From: QWOP01 sp003669605
Lineage (GTDB): Bacteria > Planctomycetota > Planctomycetia > Pirellulales > UBA1268
DNA: 15,069 nucleotides
Direction of reading: 5' to 3'
Assembly: GCA_947481985.1 (NCBI GenBank)
Contig: CANKIK010000114.1
Coordinates: forward strand, 1-15,069
Shown: positions 7,122 to 15,069 of the stretch, in pieces
Position numbering within the stretch: the stretch's first letter is position 1
How the letters are laid out: every line of letters starts with the position of its first letter
Translations under genes and position numbers: made by a program
The notes under the pieces: generated by a model
What the model saw: only the letters and a program-made list of their open reading frames with translations
What the model was told of the DNA's origin: nothing
Databases searched by the model: none

Positions 7122-7152
7122 AGGGGGGCGTAGGGAGTGCTCTCGCCCCCCT
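7122..7152 (+). terminator. GC-rich hairpin after the flavodoxin gene
   Basis: AGGGGGGCG at 7122-7130 is perfectly complementary to CGCCCCCCT at 7144-7152, with a 13-base loop, and begins 20 bases after the flavodoxin stop. A stem of this stability could end transcription, but no T-tract follows, so a classical intrinsic terminator is not established. The right arm is shared with a second inverted repeat (7147-7198), so the two structures exclude each other. Confidence 0.4.
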
Positions 7153-7198
7153 GCAGACAGGCCTGCTGTCGGGTATCATCTGTCGGTCCTGCAGGGGG
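7147..7198 (+). promoter_or_regulatory. Long inverted repeat in the moxR leader (possible attenuator)
   Basis: CCCCCTGCAG at 7147-7156 is the exact reverse complement of CTGCAGGGGG at 7189-7198. Between them, GACAG (7156-7160) can pair with CTGTC (7166-7170) in a small inner hairpin. The left arm overlaps the right arm of the preceding hairpin (7122-7152), so only one of the two large stems can form at a time. The repeat lies 84 bases before the moxR start. Switching between the two could affect read-through into the operon, but this is inference from pairing only. Confidence 0.4.
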
Positions 7199-7282
7199 TG
7201 ACTTGGATAGCGGAGCCGCTCCTCGAAGCAGGGAACGGTAGCCCACAGACCCCGTATTCAGCAGCCGTGAGGAGTCTTCAGC

Positions 7283-8329
<1,047 letters not shown>

Positions 8330-8346
8330 CCATCCGGGAACCAGCC

Positions 8347-9306
8347 ATGCCACCTCCTCCTCCCAATCCCGTGCCAGTTGGTCCCTCTCCAGCCGGAGCA
8401 GCAGTATCGGCCGCCGCGCAGCGTCTTCTCGATCCGGCAGGAATGGCGCTGGTCGAACGGATGGAGTTGGTGGCCCGCACCGCCGTCGAGGGAATGTTGT
8501 CGGGGCTCCACCCGAGCCCGTTCTTCGGCTCAAGCGTCGAGTACGCCGATCACCGCCCCTACACGCCATCCGACGAGATCCGTTCAATCGACTGGAAACT
8601 CGTTGCCAAGACCGACAAGTATTACGTCAAGCTCTTTGAGGAGCAGACCAACACCCGGATCACGGTGATCCTCGACACCAGCCGCTCGATGCAGTTTTCC
8701 GGGGCCGGTGGGATCACAAAACTCGACTACGGCCGCTACCTGGCCGCGGCCCTGTGCCACTTGGCACTCAAGCAGAACGACGCCGCCGGCGTGGCGACGT
8801 TCGACGGTGAGGTGCGGTCCTATATTCCCGCCCGTTCGCTGGCCAACCACTTTCGCCACATTCTCACGGCGCTTGCCCAGGCCGAGCCCGGGGACGACAC
8901 CCGCATCTCCGGAGTCCTGCAATCGCTCGCCGGCCGGATCCCGCGTCGCGGGATCGTGGTGCTGATCAGTGATCTCCTCGACGACGCCGCTGGAATTGCC
9001 ACGGGGCTGTCGCTCCTCAAGCACCGCCGTCACGACCTGCTGGTGTTCCACGTCGTCGATCCGGCGGAGCGGGATTTCCCCTGGACGAAGGTCACCCGCT
9101 TTAAGGACATCGAAGGCCAAGGGCGGGTGGTCACCAACCCACGCACCGTTCGGGCTGCCTATATGGAACGATTCGAGAAGTTTCTCGGTGGTGTCCGGGC
9201 GGCCTGTCTCGAGCGATCGATCGGCTACGAACTCGCGCTCACCGACCATCCCTACGCGGAGATGCTTTCCGCGTACCTTGCCAGGCGTGCCCGTCAGACC
9301 GGCTAG
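8347..9306 (+). CDS. DUF58 domain protein with VWA-like MIDAS
   Basis: The 319-residue product is a DUF58 protein. Its signature is SPFFGSSVEYADHRPYTPSD followed by EIRSIDWKLVAKTDKYYVKLFEE (57-99), then the VWA-like core with an intact MIDAS motif, DTSRS, at 110-114. GIVVLISDLLDD, further downstream, fits the later VWA strand. There is no predicted membrane segment, so it is expected to be cytoplasmic. The N-terminus is Pro-rich (MPPPPPNPVP). In MoxR operons the DUF58 protein is a standard partner of the ATPase. The start at 8347 is chosen because GGGA lies about seven bases upstream and because the longer open frame back to 8110 would overlap the moxR gene. It follows moxR by 17 bases and precedes the BatA-like gene by 63, so co-transcription is likely. 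Confidence 0.93.
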   Translation: MPPPPPNPVPVGPSPAGAAVSAAAQRLLDPAGMALVERMELVARTAVEGMLSGLHPSPFFGSSVEYADHRPYTPSDEIRSIDWKLVAKTDKYYVKLFEEQTNTRITVILDTSRSMQFSGAGGITKLDYGRYLAAALCHLALKQNDAAGVATFDGEVRSYIPARSLANHFRHILTALAQAEPGDDTRISGVLQSLAGRIPRRGIVVLISDLLDDAAGIATGLSLLKHRRHDLLVFHVVDPAERDFPWTKVTRFKDIEGQGRVVTNPRTVRAAYMERFEKFLGGVRAACLERSIGYELALTDHPYAEMLSAYLARRARQTG

Positions 9307-9369
9307 CCAGCCACTTCATACCTCGTCAGAGACCCTGCCAGGCAACACCCTTGCTGCGGGACGACACCC

Positions 9370-11721
9370 ATGCTCAATCCGCTGCTGTTGTGGTTCCTGC
9401 CGCTGGCCCTGCTGCCGGTCCTACTCCACCTCCTCAACCTCCACCGTCTCCGGGAGGTCGATCTGCCCACGTTTCGTTTCCTGATGGAGGGCTATGTCCA
9501 GGAGCGGAGCCGGATCAAATTGATCGAGTGGCTGCTGCTGCTGATGCGGACCGCGGTGGTCTTGCTGATCGTGGGGGCGCTGGCCCGGCCGGTGGTGCAA
9601 CGGTTCGGAACGCTCTTCGGTGGAGGGCCGCGGGATGTGGTGTTTGTCGTCGATGCCGGGATGAGCACGGGGCTTGTGAGTGAGGGAACATCTGCCCTCC
9701 ACCGGGCCCGCGAGGCGATCCGGGGAGCGGCTGGTCGGCTCCGCACCGGCGACTTCGTGACCCTTGTGCGGGCGGGGATGGAGCCGCGCGTGCTGCACAG
9801 GGGGGTGTTGGGGGACGCTCGCCGCCTGCAGGCGGAGCTCGACACCATCGAGCCTGATCCGGGCGCCGCCGACCTGGCCGCCGCGGTGGCCGAAGGGCTC
9901 GCCGCGCCGGCCCGCGGGCCGCGCAGTCTGTGGATTGTCTCCGACTGCCAGAGGCGTTCTTGGCAGCGGCTCGCCGAGAGCCCCACCGCCAAGCAGTTGC
10001 CCGACGAAGTGCAGTTGGTGCTTGTCGATATCGGTGCCCGCCAGCCGACCATCAACGTCGCCCTTCTCGGCGATCCGCCGCGGCCGCAGCGTCCGGTGGT
10101 GGGGCTGCCCGTTGAGCTGACAGCCCGCATCGAGGCTGCCGGGATCGATGCCGCCATCGAAGTGCCGCTCTCGGTGACGCTCGACGACGAGCTGGTCACA
10201 CAAACCACCGTCACCATCCCGCCGGGACAAATGGTGACGGTGCCGCTGGCCTTGGTGCCGGCGCGGGCTGGCGTCATCAAAGGGCGCCTCGATCTCCCGG
10301 CGGATTCCTTTCCGTTCGACGACCGGATGATCTTCGTCCTCAATGTCGAACGCCGCGTCGGCGTGCTTGTGATCACCTCCGCAGGCGTGTCGGGGCTCAC
10401 TGATCCAGCGCTGTTCCTCGATGCGGCTCTCGGAGCACCGCTCGATTCGCTGACTGCCACACTCGGCGACGAGCCTCCGCAGGTCGTGGGGGAGGAACGG
10501 ATCGCCCGCAGCCTCGACGTCGAGGTGGTCCGGGCCGACCTCCTCGACGAACGGCGGGTGCAGGAGGCCGACGTGATCGTGATCGCCGACGCCCGGCTCG
10601 ACGGTCATCGCAACCAGTGGGTGCGCCGGCGGGTGGAGGATGGAGCGGGCTTGCTGGTGTTCGCCGGGCCGCTCCAGGGCCCGGGGCCGGAGATTGCAGG
10701 ACTCGGTACGTTTGCCGGCCGCGACCCGGCGGCGATTGCCTGGGGCGAGGCGGTCGGCGACCCCGACGATGAAAACTCCGGCCAGGGTTTTGGCCAAGTC
10801 GATCTCTCCCACCCGATGTTCGCCCCGTTTCGTTCCGGGGGGGGGCGGACGGCTGAAGACGCCACCGAGCAGAGAAACTCCTCTTTCGACACACTGCGGT
10901 TTTTCCGCCATCTGCCCCTGGTGATTGCGGCGCCGTCGGCGGGTGCGTCAACGGCACGGACGGCTGCGGTAAACATCCTCGCCCGCCTCGACGACGGTAC
11001 GCCGATCCTCGTCGAAACCAGGCTGGGGCGTGGGCGGGTGGTGGTCAGCGGCATGGCAGTTACACCAGACTGGTCAAATCTGCCCGTTCATCCAGCCTTC
11101 GTGCCGCTGCTGCTGCGGGGCGTGCAGACAGTCCGTCCTGATCCGCCGGCTGTGGCCGCTGAAAGCGTCCATCCTTATGAGCCGGCTCCCGTCCGCCTCG
11201 ACGAGCGTTGGAAGCGAGCCGTGGTGCAGGCGACGGATCCTTCCGGAGGGAGGACTGCGATCGAGACGGTGGCCGGTGATGGTCGGGTCACCGGGGCGCT
11301 CGAGGACACCCGCCGCATTGGCTATTACGAGTTCGATGTCCAGCCTCCTGCGGGGCAGATCGCCGAGCCGATCCGCCTCGGGTTGGCCGTCAACCGGGAA
11401 GTGGAGACCGCGACGATCGAGCGGATGCCCGGCGACGAAGTGGCGGCGACGTTTGCCCCTCATGCCGCCACGCTGCTGGCCGGGACCGCCGACGACCCGA
11501 TGCTCCACACGCAGCTCACCAGCCGCCGGGAGATCTGGCGCTGGCTCATCACGGCGGTGTTCCTCCTGTTTGGAGTGGAGTTTCTTCTCTCCACGCTCAA
11601 AGCCCCTGAGCCGCGCCGTCCGGGCGACGCGCCCCGGGGTCTGATGGAACGGTTCAACGATTGGCTGGGTCGGACGGTGGGGATGCAGGAGAACGAGGGT
11701 TCGGAACCGAGCACGCCGTAG
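9370..11721 (+). CDS. BatA-like VWA membrane protein
   Basis: The 783-residue product starts with the BatA N-terminal domain: MLNPLLLWFLPLALLPVLLHLLN, then LREVDLPTFRFL. A second membrane segment lies at about 51-72 and a third at 721-740 (EIWRWLITAVFLLFGVEFLL), with a short cytoplasmic tail. A VWA-like domain follows from about 88. Its MIDAS position reads DAGMS (95-99) instead of DxSxS, so one metal-coordinating Ser is replaced by Gly. The middle part contains an EADVIVIADARLDGH segment of a glutamine-amidotransferase-like fold often seen in these proteins. SGMAVTPDWSNLPVHPAFVPLL, near 560-580, is a recurring block of planctomycete relatives. It is probably a membrane-anchored partner of MoxR and DUF58, with the large middle region on one side of the membrane. 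The start at 9370 has GGGAC upstream. A run of nine G lies in the gene at 10837-10845. Confidence 0.9.
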   Translation: MLNPLLLWFLPLALLPVLLHLLNLHRLREVDLPTFRFLMEGYVQERSRIKLIEWLLLLMRTAVVLLIVGALARPVVQRFGTLFGGGPRDVVFVVDAGMSTGLVSEGTSALHRAREAIRGAAGRLRTGDFVTLVRAGMEPRVLHRGVLGDARRLQAELDTIEPDPGAADLAAAVAEGLAAPARGPRSLWIVSDCQRRSWQRLAESPTAKQLPDEVQLVLVDIGARQPTINVALLGDPPRPQRPVVGLPVELTARIEAAGIDAAIEVPLSVTLDDELVTQTTVTIPPGQMVTVPLALVPARAGVIKGRLDLPADSFPFDDRMIFVLNVERRVGVLVITSAGVSGLTDPALFLDAALGAPLDSLTATLGDEPPQVVGEERIARSLDVEVVRADLLDERRVQEADVIVIADARLDGHRNQWVRRRVEDGAGLLVFAGPLQGPGPEIAGLGTFAGRDPAAIAWGEAVGDPDDENSGQGFGQVDLSHPMFAPFRSGGGRTAEDATEQRNSSFDTLRFFRHLPLVIAAPSAGASTARTAAVNILARLDDGTPILVETRLGRGRVVVSGMAVTPDWSNLPVHPAFVPLLLRGVQTVRPDPPAVAAESVHPYEPAPVRLDERWKRAVVQATDPSGGRTAIETVAGDGRVTGALEDTRRIGYYEFDVQPPAGQIAEPIRLGLAVNREVETATIERMPGDEVAATFAPHAATLLAGTADDPMLHTQLTSRREIWRWLITAVFLLFGVEFLLSTLKAPEPRRPGDAPRGLMERFNDWLGRTVGMQENEGSEPSTP

Positions 11722-11730
11722 TCGGCTCCG

Positions 11731-11754
11731 CCGGAATGGTTGCCGGAATGGTTG
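11731..11754. repeat. Perfect 12-bp tandem duplication
   Basis: CCGGAATGGTTG is present twice without spacing, at 11731-11742 and 11743-11754, starting nine bases after the stop of the BatA-like gene. It lies in the 84-base gap before the next gene. It looks like a recent slippage duplication, and no function is apparent. Confidence 0.85.
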
Positions 11755-11793
11755 AGAACGAACTCAGGGCCGGGTGACACGATGCACAGTGCT

Positions 11794-11799
11794 GGAGGA
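11794..11799 (+). promoter_or_regulatory. Ribosome-binding site that decides the start at 11806
   Basis: GGAGGA lies six bases before the ATG at 11806. An in-frame ATG at 11782 has no comparable site, so 11806 is the better start for the large terminal gene. Confidence 0.7.
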
Positions 11800-11805
11800 T
11801 CGCAC

Positions 11806-14800
11806 ATGGCGACAGCGAGTGTGAACAGTCTTGAAACGCGGTCAGCACGGCTGGCGGGGCTTGTCTCCGCTGCCCGCATCCGACTGGTCGCCGCTGCGCT
11901 GGCAGCAGGCCTTTGCCTGGCAGCATTTTTGGCGCTGGCGTGGCTGGCAGGGGGAATCCTTCTCGATCTGATAGCGCCATTGCCAGTCTTGCTGCGGACA
12001 GCGGTATTCGGTGGGTGGTGGATCGCTGTGGCCACGGCACTTTCAGTCTTTGTCGCCCTGCCGGGCTGGCGGCGGCCGTTGCTCGACAGCGTCGCCCTGC
12101 GGATCGAACGCGCACTCGGAGGCATTCAGAACCGTTTGCTGACCGTCCTCGACCTCCACCGCGGCGGTGCCGCGACGCGCGGCTGGAAGGGGGATTCTGC
12201 CCGGGAAGGGCTCGTTGAAAAGCTTGTTGAGCAGACCGAAACGAAACTGGTTGGATTTGCCCCCGGCCGGGTGGTGCGCTGGTGGCCACTGGTCCGCGGA
12301 GCCGGTTTGGCTGCGGCAGTGGTGGCGCTGCTGGCGGGAATGCAGGCCGGACTCGGCGAGCGGTTTGCCGTCACGCTCGACCGTCTCCTTCATCCCACGG
12401 CTGATATCCCGCCGGCGACGTGGTTGCAGTTGGCCTCTCCTGGCGAGATCGAGGTTCTCCAAGGAGATGGCTTAGAGATCAAAGGAAAGGTCACCCGGGG
12501 GAGTGTGGACGGAGTCGATCTGGTGATTTCATCGGCGGACGGTCGTTCGCGGCGCGAGCCGATGCGGATGGAGGCTCCCGGACTGTTTAGCGCCGCGCTG
12601 GAAGGACTCGATGCCGACGCCACGTACCGCCTCGAAGGGGGCTCGACGTGGACCAAGACCCATGCCATCCACATCCTCAAGCGGCCGGTGATCGACACCG
12701 TATCAAGGGTGGTGCGGCTGCCTGAATACATGCGGATCGACACCCCACGGCCGGTCTCCGACGACGCGGTGCGAATCGATGTCCCGCAGGGGTCGACGGT
12801 CGATTTTGTCGCCGAGGTTATCGGCGGGGCGACCTCAGGGACCTTGAAAATTCTCGATCGGAAACTCGAGACGACGATGGTCGAGCGGATTGATGAACGG
12901 GTCTGGTTTGAGGACGACTTGCCGCGTGACGCCGTGGCCCCGACGCCGTGGAAGTGGACGACGTCGCACGCCGCCGGTGGGCTGCGGGCGTTCACCTTCG
13001 GCTTTGATGGCCGGCCGCTGGAGATGCGGACGCGGCTGGAGCCCTTGGTGCTCCCCAAAGAATCGCTCGACGACCGGGCGCTCATGGTGATGGTGAGGAG
13101 TGACGCTGCCGACGCCCCGACTCGCCTGTCAATGCAACTGGCGCATGAGGGGGGGGGACTGGAGCTTGTGTGGGGTGACGATGCCGCCGGGCCGCCTGCC
13201 GATCTGCGCGTGCCGCGGGTTGTTGTTGGGCCGTTGCCCCGGGCCGGGGAATGGGCCAGGGTGACTGCGGCGCTGTCGGCGCTGCCGCAGATCGTGGGGC
13301 GGCCGATCACCGCCGTGACCTTCGCCATCGACAAGGGTCGGATGCTTCTCGACCGACCGGGGTGGATGGAGCGATCGATGCAACCGCTCCAGCAACCGGT
13401 CGATCACTCCCTCGGCGAACTGCCGCTGCGCCGAAAATACGATGGCGGCGAAACGGAGGCCTCGGGATCGACGACCTGGCTGGGGGAATTAAGCGTCGCT
13501 GCCCCGGCGGCTGACAGCGGAGCGACAGCGCGGCCGAATCCGTTCTGGGCCACGCTTGAGTTGCAAAGCGCCCAGGGGCATCCCAGCCGACCACTGGCAC
13601 CAGTCGAGATTCTGGCGACTGTCGATCGGCCACCGTCGCTGGTCGTCGAGGAGCCCCAGGCGGAGTCGCTGTCGCTCCTGCCTGGTGATGAGGTCGATGT
13701 TTCGGTGCTGGTGTTCGATGACTGGGGAATTGACCAGGTGGCGTTTGTGGTCGGGCCCGATGCGGAGCATCTCGGTGATCCGGTGGCGATCGCTGAGGTG
13801 CCACTCATCCACCGGCCGCCCGAGAGCCAGTTGCTGGTCTCGACGACGATCTCGTCAGATCGATTGGGCCTGGCGCCTGGCAACACCGCGATCTGGAAGT
13901 TGGCCGTCCGTGACACCAAGGGGCAGTGGGCCCAATCGCGGCCGTTCCGGATCATGGTGCTTTCACCGCAGGAAGTGCCTCCGCCATCGAGCCCCCTCCC
14001 GGCGCTCGACGAGGCGCTGCGCGAGGCCACACAGGCCCTGCGCTTGGCTGAGAAGAACGAAGACGTGCTCGACAGAAAGCGGGAAGAGACGCTCCGGGCG
14101 ATCGGCGAAGAACCACTCAAGGCCCTCGACCGGGCGGAGGAGGCCACCGCAGCCGCAAAGCAGGCAGCCACCGTGGCAGCCGAGAAGGCGGCAGATCCAC
14201 AGGCGACTCTTGCGGAGCAGGCCGATGCCGCCACAGCGGCTTCTGCAGAGCAGCAAAAAGCCACCGAGCAGACGGCCGCGGCCCAGCAGCAGACCGATGC
14301 GGCGGCGGCGGCGCTTGCCGAACCGGCGAAGCAGGATCTGCAGACGCTCGACGAGTATCTCGAACGCCGGCGCGAGGATGTCGGCCAGGTAGCGGCCCGA
14401 CTCGACGCCGCGGTGGAGCAGGCGAAGTCGAGCTCGCAGGTGGCCGACAGCCAGCGAGAGCAGCTTGCCGCCGCCGCGGAATCGGCCCGCGCTTTGCAAA
14501 AGAGTCTGCAGCCGAGTCCCCAGTTCCAGGCCGAAGCGGCGAAGGTCGACAGGCTCGCCGACGCGCCGAAGCCGTCGGAGATTGCCAACCGCCTGGAAGA
14601 GATTGCCCAACAGGCCCGAGCGGTCGCCCAACAACTCGACGCTGCGGGGAAGTCGCAGCAACTCGAGTCGCTTGCCGAGGACTTGGCCCGGCGGGCCAAC
14701 GCCCTGGATGTGCTGGGACAGCAGCGTCAAGATCTCCAGGCCAATGACGGCCAGCCACCAGCGGCTGCCACCCAGGCGGCACTCGATCAACAGGCAAGGA

Positions 14801-15069
14801 ATGATGTTCGCCAGATCAATCAGATCCTCGGTCCCGATCAGAGGCCGGCCCAACAGCCGCCGTCGCCCCCCAAAAAGGCCGCGACCGATCCGCTCGATGC
14901 GCTGATCGATTCGGGGAAGGAAGCGGCCAGGGAAGCAGCCGACAGCGCCGCACGGATTGCCGACCAACTGGCCGGTCGCCAGCCTCCTGCGCCGGATGGC
15001 GCTTTGCAGGCACAGCAGCAGGGGCAGGCAAAGGATGGCCAGCCTAGCGAGGGCCAGCCAGGCGAGGGC
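11806..15069 (+). CDS. Very large membrane-anchored coiled-coil protein, C-terminus beyond window
   Basis: The frame is open for 1088 codons from ATG 11806 to the right edge with no stop. The N-terminal 190 residues hold three hydrophobic segments, at about 26-48, 65-85 and 164-182. Between the last two is a region with LRIERALGGIQNRLLTVLDL. This resembles the DUF4175-type organisation seen next to MoxR genes, but I cannot confirm the family. Residues about 200-725 appear to be beta-rich, with segments such as KRPVIDTVSRVVRLPEYM and LPGDEVDVSVLVFDDWGIDQVAF. From about 733 the sequence becomes Ala, Gln and Glu rich with heptad-like spacing, probably a long coiled coil, and ends in a Gln/Pro/Gly-rich stretch (GQPSEGQPGEG) at the window edge. 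It is likely a membrane-anchored scaffold of the MoxR system, on the extracytoplasmic side. It follows the BatA-like gene by 84 bases and has a strong GGAGGA site. A run of nine G lies at 13149-13157. Confidence 0.85.
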   Translation, partial: MATASVNSLETRSARLAGLVSAARIRLVAAALAAGLCLAAFLALAWLAGGILLDLIAPLPVLLRTAVFGGWWIAVATALSVFVALPGWRRPLLDSVALRIERALGGIQNRLLTVLDLHRGGAATRGWKGDSAREGLVEKLVEQTETKLVGFAPGRVVRWWPLVRGAGLAAAVVALLAGMQAGLGERFAVTLDRLLHPTADIPPATWLQLASPGEIEVLQGDGLEIKGKVTRGSVDGVDLVISSADGRSRREPMRMEAPGLFSAALEGLDADATYRLEGGSTWTKTHAIHILKRPVIDTVSRVVRLPEYMRIDTPRPVSDDAVRIDVPQGSTVDFVAEVIGGATSGTLKILDRKLETTMVERIDERVWFEDDLPRDAVAPTPWKWTTSHAAGGLRAFTFGFDGRPLEMRTRLEPLVLPKESLDDRALMVMVRSDAADAPTRLSMQLAHEGGGLELVWGDDAAGPPADLRVPRVVVGPLPRAGEWARVTAALSALPQIVGRPITAVTFAIDKGRMLLDRPGWMERSMQPLQQPVDHSLGELPLRRKYDGGETEASGSTTWLGELSVAAPAADSGATARPNPFWATLELQSAQGHPSRPLAPVEILATVDRPPSLVVEEPQAESLSLLPGDEVDVSVLVFDDWGIDQVAFVVGPDAEHLGDPVAIAEVPLIHRPPESQLLVSTTISSDRLGLAPGNTAIWKLAVRDTKGQWAQSRPFRIMVLSPQEVPPPSSPLPALDEALREATQALRLAEKNEDVLDRKREETLRAIGEEPLKALDRAEEATAAAKQAATVAAEKAADPQATLAEQADAATAASAEQQKATEQTAAAQQQTDAAAAALAEPAKQDLQTLDEYLERRREDVGQVAARLDAAVEQAKSSSQVADSQREQLAAAAESARALQKSLQPSPQFQAEAAKVDRLADAPKPSEIANRLEEIAQQARAVAQQLDAAGKSQQLESLAEDLARRANALDVLGQQRQDLQANDGQPPAAATQAALDQQARNDVRQINQILGPDQRPAQQPPSPPKKAATDPLDALIDSGKEAAREAADSAARIADQLAGRQPPAPDGALQAQQQGQAKDGQPSEGQPGEG

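Noticed and set aside
9421..10911. Minus-strand open frame of 496 codons
   Set aside because: It is antisense to the BatA-like gene, rich in His, Arg and Pro, with no motif.
12390..13334. Minus-strand open frame of 314 codons
   Set aside because: Antisense to the beta-rich part of the terminal gene, Ser/Arg rich and unrecognised.
13404..14699. Minus-strand open frame of 431 codons, rich in Ala, Ser and Cys
   Set aside because: It is antisense to the coiled-coil part of the terminal gene; the low complexity mirrors the Ala/Gln/Glu-rich coding of the other strand.

Overview
The window is a GC-rich bacterial segment that almost certainly comes from a planctomycete (phylum Planctomycetota). The strongest evidence is a back-to-back pair encoding a PSCyt1/DUF1549/DUF1553 cytochrome-like protein and a Tat-signal DUF1501 protein, an arrangement greatly expanded in that phylum. 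The MoxR / DUF58 / BatA-type cluster followed by a very large membrane/coiled-coil protein fits the same origin. This assignment rests on recognised families, not on a database search.

Layout. Positions 1-132 (minus) hold the first 44 codons of an IS3-type transposase OrfA, running off the left edge; the element probably ends near 201. A gene-poor stretch follows (about 200-778). Then comes a class I SAM methyltransferase (779-1447) whose base composition is visibly less GC-rich than the genes to its right. A 332-base non-coding gap leads to the PSCyt1/DUF1549/DUF1553 gene (1780-4245). Its 5' end carries an in-frame 18-bp tandem repeat (1810-1899) placed before the signal-like segment. The DUF1501 gene (4266-5729) follows closely and probably forms a two-gene operon with it. 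A DCC-type (DUF393) thiol-disulfide protein lies convergently on the minus strand (5753-6232). A flavodoxin/WrbA-like gene (6500-7102) reads rightward. A leader with competing inverted repeats (7122-7198) precedes moxR (7283-8329), a DUF58 gene (8347-9306), a BatA-like VWA membrane protein (9370-11721) and a very large three-TM plus coiled-coil protein (11806 to beyond 15069).

How the genes work together. The PSCyt/DUF1501 pair is presumably exported: one partner has two CxxCH heme-binding motifs and the other a twin-arginine leader. The right half is a MoxR-type AAA+ ATPase system: MoxR is the likely chaperone-like motor, DUF58 carries an intact MIDAS motif, the BatA-like protein is a membrane-anchored VWA partner with an altered MIDAS, and the terminal protein looks like a membrane-anchored scaffold. 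The four are co-directional with short gaps (17, 63 and 84 bases) and three have good Shine-Dalgarno-like sites, so they are probably co-transcribed.

No tRNA, rRNA, CRISPR array or obvious defence system was found. The most unusual items are the minisatellite at the start of the cytochrome-like gene, the mutually exclusive hairpins upstream of moxR, the G/C homopolymers inside three genes, and the terminal giant protein. None of these alone proves a new system.
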